DNA from: Clostridiaceae bacterium
GTDB lineage: Bacteria > Bacillota > Clostridia > Oscillospirales > Acutalibacteraceae
Length of the DNA stretch: 58,887 nucleotides
Direction of reading: 5' to 3'
Assembly (NCBI GenBank): GCA_016285645.1
Contig: JAEERC010000071.1
Location: forward strand, 1 to 58,887
The notes under the pieces are model-generated. The model did no database searches and was not told where the DNA came from. It saw nothing but the letters and a program-made list of their open reading frames with translations. Position 1 is the stretch's first letter; each line of letters opens with the position of its first letter. Of this stretch, positions 38,219-46,228 are shown piece by piece. The position numbers and the translations under genes are program-made.

Positions 38219-40987
38219 TTGAAACATTATCTTGAATCCGCCGAAGCGGTCCTCAGGGAAGTTGACAGCAACGAAAACGGTCTGACTTCAGAGGAAGCGG
38301 AAAGACGGCTCAACGAAAACGGCAAAAACAAGTTGAAGGAAGCCGAAAAGGACAGCCTTTTCAAAAAATTCATCAACTCCCTTGCCGACCCGATGATTAT
38401 AATGCTTCTCATCGCCGCGCTCATTCAGGCGGGCGTTGCGGTCATTGAGGCGGTCAAGGCGGGCGAGGGCTTCAAACTGGTCGATTTCGCCGATGTTCTC
38501 GTCATTCTCGTTGTTGTTATCATCAATACAATAATGAGTCTTGTTCAGGAGAGCAAGGCGGAAGCCGCCATGGACGCTCTTATGGAAATGACTGCCGCCA
38601 CAAGCCATGTCATCCGTGACGGAATAGTCAAAACGGTCAAGAGCGAAGACCTCGTAAAAGGCGATGTCATAGTTCTTGAGGCGGGCGACGCAGTTCCCGC
38701 GGACTGCCGCGTTCTCGAAAGCTACTCGATGAAAGTCGAAGAGGCGGCGCTGACCGGCGAATCCGTTCCCGTTTCAAAGGCGGTCGATGTGCTTATGTGC
38801 AGCGAAGGCAACGCCGAAGTTCCCCTCGGCGACCGTAAAAATATGCTCTACAGCGGCTCTGTTGTGGTTTACGGCAGAGGCAAAGCGGTTGTTACCGACA
38901 CCGGTATGGAAACCGAAATGGGCAAAATCGCCGACGCTCTCTCACAGGCGGAAAAGGAACAGACTCCTCTTCAGATTAAAATGGCGGAACTTTCAAGATT
39001 CCTCACCAAACTCGTTATCGGAATCTCCGTGTTCGTTCTGATTGTCGGCCTTGCGGAAAACCTCATTACCGAAAAATCCGCCTTCACATGGACTCATTTC
39101 GGCAATGTCGCGCTCACAACCTTCATTTCCGCTATAGCCCTCGCTGTCGCGGCTATTCCCGAAGGCCTGCCCGCGGTTGTCACGATTATCCTTTCAATCG
39201 GCGTTACCGCAATGAGCAAGCGCCAGGCGCTCATCCGCAAGCTTACCGCGGTTGAAACCCTCGGCTGCACGCAGATTATCTGCTCCGATAAAACAGGCAC
39301 TCTCACCCAGAATAAAATGACCGTTGTTGACCATTACGGCGACGACGAAAACCTTATAGCCACGGCAATGGCGCTGTGCTGCGACGCGAACATAGACGAC
39401 AGCGGCGTTGTAACGGGCGAACCCACCGAGGCGGCTCTTGTCGCTTACGCTTACAAACTCTCGCTCAACAAGAACGACCTTGTTGCCGCCTGCCCGAGAA
39501 TCGGCGAAGCGCCGTTTGATTCAGGCAGAAAGATGATGTCCACGGTTCACGACACAGCCGACGGCATTGTTCAATACACAAAGGGCGCTCCCGATGTGAT
39601 ATTAAACCACTGCAAATACGCCCTTATAAACGGTCAGACCGTTCCCTTCACCGAGGCGGTCAGGCAGGATATAGTCACATCCAACAAGGCGATGGCGGAT
39701 AAGGCGCTGCGCGTGCTCGCCGTCGCAATGCGTAAATACGATTCGGCTCCCGCGTCCTTCGAGGCGTCGGATCTTGAAGAGGAACTCGTATTCGTAGGTC
39801 TTACGGGTATGATTGACCCCGTCCGTCCCGAGGTAAAGGCGGCTATCGACGAGTGCCGCGAAGCGGGAATCCGCCCCGTTATGATTACGGGCGACCACAG
39901 AGACACAGCCGTTGCCATAGGCAGAGAGCTCGGCATAATCACTGACCAGAGCGAAGCCATTCTCGGCTCCGACCTCGACAAATTCACGGATGAGGAGCTT
40001 GTTGAGGCGGTTACCGGATTCTCGGTTTACGCCCGTGTTCAGCCCGAGCACAAAACCCGCATAGTCAGGGCTTGGAAGGCGCGCGGTATGGTTACCGCGA
40101 TGACCGGCGACGGCGTAAACGACGCCCCCTCAATCAAATCCGCCGATATCGGTATCGGTATGGGCATCACCGGCACGGATGTCACCAAGAGCGTTTCTGA
40201 TATGGTGCTCGCGGACGATAACTTCGCAACAATAGTCAACGCCGTTGAAGAGGGCAGAAAGATTTACGACAACGTCTGCAAGGTGCTTCAGTTCCAGCTT
40301 TCAACAAATATGAGCGAAGTGCTCATAATGTTCTTCTCAACTATATTCAACTTCACCATTCTCGGTCCCATCCACCTTCTCTGGGTCAATATGGTAACCG
40401 ACTCGCTTCCCGGTCTCGCTCTCGGTATGGAAAAGGCGGAGGGCAACCTTATGCGCCGCAAGCCCAGGGCAACCACCGACGGCATCTTCTCGCACGGCGC
40501 GGGTATCGATATGGTATGGCAGGGCATATATCTCGCTATAGTCGAAATAGCGGCTTATGTCATCGGCTTTATGTACGAAAATCCGGGCGCGAAACTTTCG
40601 GCAATCTGGGGCGCGAGTGAGGCAAACAACAATATGTGCCTCAACGCCGTCGCTATGGCGTTCCTCGCCGTAAACTTCGGCGAACTGTTCTGCGCTATCA
40701 ATATGCGCTCGCGTCAGGGCTCGCTGTTCTCAAAGAGTATGTTCAGGAACTTCAACTGGTGGCTCGTCGGCGCGTTTGTGGTTACCGCGGGTATGACCCT
40801 TATTCCGCTTTATATTCCCTTCCTGCGTGATATTTTCTTCCCCGTAGCGGACGCGACCGGTTCATTCCATCTTGAACTTAACGAACTGCTTATTTCACTT
40901 CTGCTTGCCGCCAGCACGGTGCCCGTGTTCGAAATCGGCAAGGCGATAAGAAGAAAATCCGAGCGCAAAAAAGGCAATATAGTTTAA
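38219..40987 (+). CDS. P2A-type cation-transporting ATPase (Mn2+/Ca2+ exporter)
   Basis: P-type ATPase of 922 residues. Phosphorylation site DKTGTLTQNKM with Asp357, TGES actuator loop, and MTGDGVNDAPSIKSADIG hinge are intact. Metal-site helices match the SERCA/PMR1 type: AIPEGLPAVVTII in M4, STNMSEVLI in M5, LLWVNMVTDSLPGLALG in M6. Start TTG at 38219 lies seven bases after AAGGAGG; the ATG at 38213 is only one base away from it, too close. Control by a manganese riboswitch indicates that the physiological role is Mn2+ (possibly also Ca2+) efflux. Confidence 0.9.
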   Translation: MKHYLESAEAVLREVDSNENGLTSEEAERRLNENGKNKLKEAEKDSLFKKFINSLADPMIIMLLIAALIQAGVAVIEAVKAGEGFKLVDFADVLVILVVVIINTIMSLVQESKAEAAMDALMEMTAATSHVIRDGIVKTVKSEDLVKGDVIVLEAGDAVPADCRVLESYSMKVEEAALTGESVPVSKAVDVLMCSEGNAEVPLGDRKNMLYSGSVVVYGRGKAVVTDTGMETEMGKIADALSQAEKEQTPLQIKMAELSRFLTKLVIGISVFVLIVGLAENLITEKSAFTWTHFGNVALTTFISAIALAVAAIPEGLPAVVTIILSIGVTAMSKRQALIRKLTAVETLGCTQIICSDKTGTLTQNKMTVVDHYGDDENLIATAMALCCDANIDDSGVVTGEPTEAALVAYAYKLSLNKNDLVAACPRIGEAPFDSGRKMMSTVHDTADGIVQYTKGAPDVILNHCKYALINGQTVPFTEAVRQDIVTSNKAMADKALRVLAVAMRKYDSAPASFEASDLEEELVFVGLTGMIDPVRPEVKAAIDECREAGIRPVMITGDHRDTAVAIGRELGIITDQSEAILGSDLDKFTDEELVEAVTGFSVYARVQPEHKTRIVRAWKARGMVTAMTGDGVNDAPSIKSADIGIGMGITGTDVTKSVSDMVLADDNFATIVNAVEEGRKIYDNVCKVLQFQLSTNMSEVLIMFFSTIFNFTILGPIHLLWVNMVTDSLPGLALGMEKAEGNLMRRKPRATTDGIFSHGAGIDMVWQGIYLAIVEIAAYVIGFMYENPGAKLSAIWGASEANNNMCLNAVAMAFLAVNFGELFCAINMRSRQGSLFSKSMFRNFNWWLVGAFVVTAGMTLIPLYIPFLRDIFFPVADATGSFHLELNELLISLLLAASTVPVFEIGKAIRRKSERKKGNIV

Positions 40988-41003
40988 TCAGGCATTTTCA
41001 CAC

Positions 41004-41026
41004 AGCCGCCCCCAGGGGCGGCTTTA
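41004..41026 (+). terminator. Intrinsic terminator after the P2A ATPase gene
   Basis: AGCCGCCC and GGGCGGCT arms (41004-41011 and 41016-41023) followed by a short T-rich stretch. Confidence 0.75.
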
Positions 41027-41057
41027 TTCTTTCTGTTCTATCTCATTTCCCCGTTCC

Positions 41058-41085
41058 TTGACATTCCCCCTTATTATGATATAAT
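41058..41085 (+). promoter_or_regulatory. Consensus promoter of the plus-strand heptose/radical SAM operon
   Basis: TTGACA (41058-41063), 16-bp spacer, TATAAT (41080-41085), about 41 bp before the TTG start of the first gene. It is the only clear promoter before the shared terminator at 48.57 kb, so seven genes probably form one transcript. Confidence 0.75.
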
Positions 41086-41126
41086 CTTATAATGTATAAC
41101 TATGTATAAAAAGGGGAGTGTTTTCC

Positions 41127-42059
41127 TTGAACATTCTTGTAACCGGCGGAGCGGGATATATCGGCAGCGTGCTTGTGCCGGAACTGCTCTCTCTCGGCAA
41201 CAATGTTACCGTAATTGACAATTTCCTTTACAGACAGTCCTCGCTTATCGACTGCTGCAAATATAAAAATTTCACAATAATCAACGGCGACTCAAGGGAT
41301 GAGAAAACGCTTCTCAGAGGTATGGAAGGCGCGGATATCATTATTCCCCTCGCCGCCCTTGTCGGCTTTCCCGTCTGCGACAGGGACAAAACCGCCGCCG
41401 TAACCACAAACAGGGAAGCCGTCAAAAAGATTATTGAACTGCGCTCACCGGAGCAGAAAATAATTTTCCCCTGTACAAACAGCGGCTACGGCCTGGGGCA
41501 GGGTCAGCAGTTCTGCACGGAGGAATCCCCGATTAACCCCGTCTCGCTCTACGGCAAAACAAAAATGGAGGCGGAAAAAGCGGTGCTCGAGGCGGGCAAC
41601 AGCGTGTGCTTCAGGTTCGCAACTTTATTCGGCGCCTCCCCGCGTATGCGCACGGACCTGCTTGTAAACGACTTTGTTTACAGAGCCGTGTTTGACAGGG
41701 CGCTCGTTGTGTTTGAGGGGAACTTTATGCGCAATTATCTTCATGTCAGGGACGCCGCCCGCGCGTTTATCTTCGCTATAGACAACTTTGAAAAGATGAA
41801 GGGCAACACCTTCAACTGCGGGCTTGACGAGGCGAATATGTCAAAACTTGACCTCTGCCGCGAAATACAGAAGTTCATTCCTCAGTTTACATTTGTTGAG
41901 GCGCCTGTAGGAACAGACCCCGACAAGCGCAACTACATCGTTTCCAACGAAAAAATCAAATCCGCGGGGTTTAAAACGAAGTATTCGCTTGACGACGGCA
42001 TTGAGGAACTGATAAAAGTTTATTCGATTATAAAAAATTCATTTTACGGGAATGTGTGA
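41127..42059 (+). CDS. SDR similar to GDP-heptose C4-dehydrogenase (Cj1427-like)
   Basis: Extended short-chain dehydrogenase of 310 residues. NAD site VTGGAGYIG (5-13), catalytic YGKTK, and a set of motifs recalled from Campylobacter Cj1427, which oxidises C4 of GDP-D-glycero-D-manno-heptose: IIIPLAALVG, TNSGYGLGQG, CTEESPINPVSLYG, SPRMRTDLLVNDFVYRA, RNYLHVRDAARAF and DPDKRNYIVSNEKIKSAGF. The TTG at 41127 gives the usual start (NILVTGG) with AAGGGGAG eight bases upstream. HddA and HddC/GmhB genes in the same operon strengthen the heptose assignment. A plain hexose epimerase role is the alternative. Confidence 0.82.
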   Translation: MNILVTGGAGYIGSVLVPELLSLGNNVTVIDNFLYRQSSLIDCCKYKNFTIINGDSRDEKTLLRGMEGADIIIPLAALVGFPVCDRDKTAAVTTNREAVKKIIELRSPEQKIIFPCTNSGYGLGQGQQFCTEESPINPVSLYGKTKMEAEKAVLEAGNSVCFRFATLFGASPRMRTDLLVNDFVYRAVFDRALVVFEGNFMRNYLHVRDAARAFIFAIDNFEKMKGNTFNCGLDEANMSKLDLCREIQKFIPQFTFVEAPVGTDPDKRNYIVSNEKIKSAGFKTKYSLDDGIEELIKVYSIIKNSFYGNV

Positions 42060-42060
42060 T

Positions 42061-42429
42061 ATGCCTCTTATTGAAAAACTTACTCCCGATTTCGTCTTTG
42101 ACGACGAGCGCGGAACGCTTGCCCAGCTTGTGCATTCGGGCTATGAGCAGGTAAACGCCGTGTTTACAAAAAAAGGCGCCGTGCGCGGAAATATGCACTG
42201 CCACAAAAACAGCAACGAGGTGTTCTACATCATCTCGGGCAGCGTCGATGTGACCGCACGCCTTGATGAGGCGGAGGAGACCGCGCGTTTTGAAAGCGGG
42301 GACATGTTTCTTATAAGAAACAACATTATGCACACCTTCGTCTATAATGAGGACACTTATCTTGTGGCGCTCTATGACAGGCGCATTGAAAATGAGGACG
42401 GCACAAAGGATATAATCAGCGCGCAATAA
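42061..42429 (+). CDS. Cupin, possible NDP-sugar epimerase/ketoisomerase
   Basis: Single-domain cupin of 122 residues with metal-site pattern GNMHCHKNSNEVFYIISG and second motif FESGDMFLIRNNIMHTF. Its length and layout recall WxcM/FdtA-type sugar ketoisomerases or short cupin epimerases, which act on 4-keto NDP-sugars; this suits the neighbouring C4-dehydrogenase. ATG at 42061 is two bases after the previous stop with GGGAA upstream; ATG at 42052 would overlap and lacks spacing. The exact reaction is unknown. Confidence 0.68.
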   Translation: MPLIEKLTPDFVFDDERGTLAQLVHSGYEQVNAVFTKKGAVRGNMHCHKNSNEVFYIISGSVDVTARLDEAEETARFESGDMFLIRNNIMHTFVYNEDTYLVALYDRRIENEDGTKDIISAQ

Positions 42430-42449
42430 AAAGCAAATCGGTTGGGCTT

Positions 42450-44354
42450 ATGAAAAAGATTTATTTTGTTCAGGTCGGTTTCGAGTTCGACGGCTCGGTA
42501 TATCTGCCGTACGCGTCGGGAACCATGATCGCTTACTGCAAAAAGTTTTTGCGTTTCAAAAGTGAATATGAGTTTGCCGGCATCGTTTTCAGCCGTGAAA
42601 AGCTTGAGACCGCTCTCGGCAAAATAAAGGACCCTTATCTGGTCGCCTTCTCGTGCAGCGTGTGGAATATGGAGTATAACAAAACCCTCGCTACGCTCCT
42701 TAAAGAAAAATACCCCGGTGTAATCATCAATTTCGGTGGCCACAGCGTGGATGAAAAGGGCACTCTTCTTGACAGCGAGGAGTATATTGACCTTCTTATG
42801 TTCGGCGAAGGCGAGCGGGTTATGTGCTCGCTGCTCGACTGCCTCGCGCAGGGAGGCGATCTCTCCTCCGTAAGCAACATCGCCTTCAGAAAAGACGGAA
42901 AAACCGTCGCTACAAAGCGCGAATACTACAGTGACATTTCCGAGTATCCCTCTCCCTACACCACGGGAGTGTTCGATGAAATAATCGCCGCGAACGAGGG
43001 CACGGAGTTTCTCGGAGTGCTTGAAACAAACAGGGGCTGCCCCTACAACTGCGCCTACTGCGACTGGTGCGCCGGGCGCAAGGTGCGCCATTTTCCGATT
43101 GAAAAGGTTTACGCCGAAATCGAATGGCTTTCAAAAAACAAAATCGCCTACTGTTTCTGCGCCGACTCGAATTTTGGTATGTTCCCACGCGATGTGGATA
43201 TAGCCGAAAAACTCATTGAAACAAAAAAAGCGACGGGCTATCCGCAGGTTTTCAGACCCTGTTATGAAAAAAACAGCGCCGACCGCGTCTATCATATCTG
43301 CAGCGCTCTCAACAGCGTGGGTATGGACAAGGGCGCCACTTTCGCCTATCAGACACTCTCGCCCGAAGCGCTGAAAAATATAGGGCGTAAGAACCTGACG
43401 ATGGAGCACTTTTCATCGCTTTTGAAGAAATACAACGAAACGGGCATTCCGACTTATTCGGAACTCATTCTCGGGCTCCCGGGCGAGACGAAGGAGAGTT
43501 TCTGCAGAGGTATATGCCGCCTTATCGAGAGCGGCCAGCACAATTCCATAAGCGTCTATCACTGTGAGATGCTCCCGAATTCCGATATGGCGCATCCCGA
43601 TTATATTGAAAAGCACGGCATTGAGGTTATCAAGGTTAAATTCAACCACATTCACTCCGCGATAAAGCGCAACGAGGAGGTTCAGGAGTATTCCTACCTT
43701 GTGCGCTCAACCGCGACTCTGCCGCGGGAGGACTGGGTTTACTCAAACCTCTTCTCAATCTGCGTGCAGTGCTTCCACAGCTTGGGCGTGTTGCGGCTTT
43801 TTGCCATTTATCTTTACGGCACGGGCAGGGCGTCGTACTACGATTTCTACACATCTCTGCTTGAATATATACTGAACGGCAGCGGCAGATTGAACGCTCT
43901 GTGGAGCAATTTCAGAACAAAATATGAAAGCTCGCTCGAGGGCGACTGGAACTACTACAACGAAAAATTCGGCAATGTCACCTGGTTTTTCGAGGAGGGC
44001 GCGTTCATAGAAATAATCGACAACCTCGATTCCTTCTACAACGAGCTTATGCCGTTTTTAAAGCGGTATTTTGACGACGGCTTTATTGCCGACCTGCTCT
44101 CCTACCAGCGCTTTTTCTTGAGAAAGCCGGGCGAAGAGACCGTGCGCGCCCGCTTTGATTACAACTTCCGCGATTATTTCTCGTCCTTTATGAAGGGCGA
44201 CCGTATCCCTCTCGAAAAGCGGAGCGGTGAATATGAAATCAACTCCTCATTTGTCTGTGAGGATATAAAGGATTACGCCAAACGCGCCGTCTGGTTCGGC
44301 AGGCGCCGCGGAATGACCGTCTATCACGACGGCGAAATAAAAAAGACTGAATAA
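42450..44354 (+). CDS. Radical SAM protein, ~640-residue paralog family, copy 1
   Basis: Radical SAM protein of 634 residues, first of four paralogs in this locus. Residues 1-140 form a Rossmann-like domain of cobalamin-binding type (VAFSCSVWNMEYNK, INFGGHSVDEKG, LLMFGEGER); the base-off DxHxxG motif is not evident. The cluster site is ETNRGCPYNCAYCDWC (Cys197, Cys201, Cys204), followed by FCADSNFGMFPRD and LILGLPGETKESF. Residues ~415-634 form a separate region shared only with the paralogs (RKPGEETV, DYNFRDYF, YAKRAVWFGRRRG). Placed among GDP-heptose genes, it may modify the sugar or a lipid-linked form. The substrate is unknown. Confidence 0.85.
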   Translation: MKKIYFVQVGFEFDGSVYLPYASGTMIAYCKKFLRFKSEYEFAGIVFSREKLETALGKIKDPYLVAFSCSVWNMEYNKTLATLLKEKYPGVIINFGGHSVDEKGTLLDSEEYIDLLMFGEGERVMCSLLDCLAQGGDLSSVSNIAFRKDGKTVATKREYYSDISEYPSPYTTGVFDEIIAANEGTEFLGVLETNRGCPYNCAYCDWCAGRKVRHFPIEKVYAEIEWLSKNKIAYCFCADSNFGMFPRDVDIAEKLIETKKATGYPQVFRPCYEKNSADRVYHICSALNSVGMDKGATFAYQTLSPEALKNIGRKNLTMEHFSSLLKKYNETGIPTYSELILGLPGETKESFCRGICRLIESGQHNSISVYHCEMLPNSDMAHPDYIEKHGIEVIKVKFNHIHSAIKRNEEVQEYSYLVRSTATLPREDWVYSNLFSICVQCFHSLGVLRLFAIYLYGTGRASYYDFYTSLLEYILNGSGRLNALWSNFRTKYESSLEGDWNYYNEKFGNVTWFFEEGAFIEIIDNLDSFYNELMPFLKRYFDDGFIADLLSYQRFFLRKPGEETVRARFDYNFRDYFSSFMKGDRIPLEKRSGEYEINSSFVCEDIKDYAKRAVWFGRRRGMTVYHDGEIKKTE

Positions 44355-44363
44355 GGTGATTTT

Positions 44364-45233
44364 ATCTATCTCATTATCGGCTGCGGCTTTCTCGGCAGTT
44401 ACCTTGTAAACTGCTTAAAACAGAATACGGATGAAAGAATCATCGCAACATACAACACCTTAAAGCCCTGTGAAACAGACGGCGTTGAATATGTAAGGTG
44501 CGATGTCGCCGACCCGCGCGATTTAAAGGCGCTTCTCGCCCTGATACATAACGAAAAACCGACGGTCTTCTGGTTTGCCGCCTGCCACAACATCGATTAT
44601 GCTTTTAAAAATCCCGAAGCGGCAAGGCAAATAAACGTGTTCGCCCTGCAAAACTTTCTGAACGGGTCCGACAATATAGAAAAACTCTTTTTCTCCTCTA
44701 CGGACTGTGTTTACGGCGAGTGCGCACATGGTGAAAAGAAAAGCGAGACCTCGCCTCTCAACCCCGTAAACACCTACGGCGTTCAGAAAATCGAAGCGGA
44801 AAAAGAGATAATAAAAAACGGATTCACCGTCACGCGGCTTCCGTTTATGATAGGAAAATCCCTTTTGTCAAAGCCGCATTTTTACGACAGGATAAAAGAA
44901 AAACTGTCGCGGGGCGAAAGCGTTGAGATGATTGACGGGCTTTCGCGCTCCGTGCTCAGTTACAAAAAAACAGCGGAAATTCTCTGCGCTCTTTCACGGA
45001 AAGACGGCGTCCCGAAGGTCATCAATGTCTGCGGCGACGATTCATATACGAAGTATGAGATGGGTCTTAAACTCGCCGCTCATTTCGGGGCAGATTCCTC
45101 GCTTATTGAAAAAATCAGCGAGGAGGAGGGCAGGAAGTTCTTTGTTGACAGACGCGCCTCCTCCGGTGTTATGGATAACACCCTTCTCAAAAATATTCTC
45201 GAAGCGGAAGAAATCAAATGGGAGTGTGAATAA
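44364..45233 (+). CDS. SDR sugar reductase (RmlD-like) with apparent ATC start
   Basis: Full-length SDR of 289 residues. The Rossmann start reads (M)YLIIGCGFLGSYLV, then VFWFAACHNIDYAF, FFSSTDCVYGE and catalytic YGVQK. The reading frame is open from just after the radical SAM stop (TAA at 44352), but no ATG, GTG or TTG occurs in frame before the Gly-rich loop; the first lies at 44637, which would delete the NAD site. ATC at 44364 sits five bases after AAGGTG, exactly where a start is expected. Either a rare non-AUG start or a base error. A likely C4 or side-chain keto reductase finishing the heptose pathway. Confidence 0.75.
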   Translation: MYLIIGCGFLGSYLVNCLKQNTDERIIATYNTLKPCETDGVEYVRCDVADPRDLKALLALIHNEKPTVFWFAACHNIDYAFKNPEAARQINVFALQNFLNGSDNIEKLFFSSTDCVYGECAHGEKKSETSPLNPVNTYGVQKIEAEKEIIKNGFTVTRLPFMIGKSLLSKPHFYDRIKEKLSRGESVEMIDGLSRSVLSYKKTAEILCALSRKDGVPKVINVCGDDSYTKYEMGLKLAAHFGADSSLIEKISEEEGRKFFVDRRASSGVMDNTLLKNILEAEEIKWECE

Positions 45234-46211
45234 ATGCTTATAACAAGAACTCCTTTCAGAATATCGTTTTTCGGCGGCGGCACCGATTTCAAAGAGTATT
45301 ACGACGAATTCGGCGGCAGCGTGCTCTCAACGAGCATTGACAAATACTGCTACACAACCATCCGTTCCCTGCCCCCGATTTTCAGTTACAAGAGCCAGCT
45401 TTCATACTCGAAAATCGAGCGCTTCAGCGAGGTTGATGAGATAAACCACCCTCTTGTGAGAAACGCGCTCAAATTCATTCCCGCCGACCGCGTACAGATA
45501 AACTACGACGCCGACCTTCCCGCGAGCTCGGGCATCGGCTCAAGCTCGTCCTTCGCCGTCGGTCTTTTACAGGCGCTTCACGCCATTCACAACGAATATC
45601 CCGATAAAATGACTCTCGCAAAAGAGGCGATTCACCTTGAAAGGGATCTCTGCGGCGAAGCGGGCGGAGCGCAGGACCAGGTCATTGCCGCTTACGGCGG
45701 CATAAACCGCATTAATTTCTATGAGGACAAAATCGAGGTAAATCCCATAATCACATCCGAAAGGCGCCTTCGAGCCCTGCGTGAAAACCTTATGCTCGTG
45801 TTTACGGGCTTCACGCATTTCTCGGGCGAGGTTTCCGAGGAACAGAAAAGCAGAATAAAGGACAATCTCCCACGGCTCCACGAGATGAAGGAGATGGTGG
45901 GCATTGCCGAAAGAATTCTTATGGACGGCGATTTTGACGATTTCGGCAGACTTCTCAACCACACCTGGGAACTCAAAAAAACCCTCTCAAAAATAATAAC
46001 CAACGACGAAATAGAATGTATTTACCGTAAGGCGCTTGAAAACGGCGCCGTCGGCGGCAAACTTCTCGGCGCGGGCAGCGGCGGCTTTATGCTGCTCTAT
46101 GTGCCAAAGGAGAATCAGCCGGGAATAAAAGCGGCACTGCCGTCGCTCAGATTTGTGCCTTTTGATTTTGAAAAAAGCGGCACGCAGATAATGTATGAGC
46201 ACAACGATTAA
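45234..46211 (+). CDS. hddA: D-glycero-alpha-D-manno-heptose-7-phosphate kinase
   Basis: GHMP kinase of 325 residues phosphorylating C1 of D-glycero-D-manno-heptose 7-phosphate. N-terminal ITRTPFRISFFGGGTDFKEY and ATP loop PASSGIGSSSSFAVG (96-110) are the family's signatures; GEAGGAQDQVIAAYGG and the terminal GAVGGKLLGAGSGGFMLLY complete it. These match HddA rather than galactokinase or mevalonate kinases. It directly abuts the preceding SDR stop, with GGGAG upstream, and precedes the HddC-GmhB fusion, the enzyme catalysing the next two steps. Confidence 0.9.
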   Translation: MLITRTPFRISFFGGGTDFKEYYDEFGGSVLSTSIDKYCYTTIRSLPPIFSYKSQLSYSKIERFSEVDEINHPLVRNALKFIPADRVQINYDADLPASSGIGSSSSFAVGLLQALHAIHNEYPDKMTLAKEAIHLERDLCGEAGGAQDQVIAAYGGINRINFYEDKIEVNPIITSERRLRALRENLMLVFTGFTHFSGEVSEEQKSRIKDNLPRLHEMKEMVGIAERILMDGDFDDFGRLLNHTWELKKTLSKIITNDEIECIYRKALENGAVGGKLLGAGSGGFMLLYVPKENQPGIKAALPSLRFVPFDFEKSGTQIMYEHND

Positions 46212-46228
46212 GAACACCGGAGCGTAGT

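Noticed and set aside
44637-45233. Short 198-codon reading of the SDR gene starting at GTG 44637
   Set aside because: It lacks the NAD-binding Gly-rich loop, which is encoded in frame just upstream; the longer ATC-started frame explains the sequence better.
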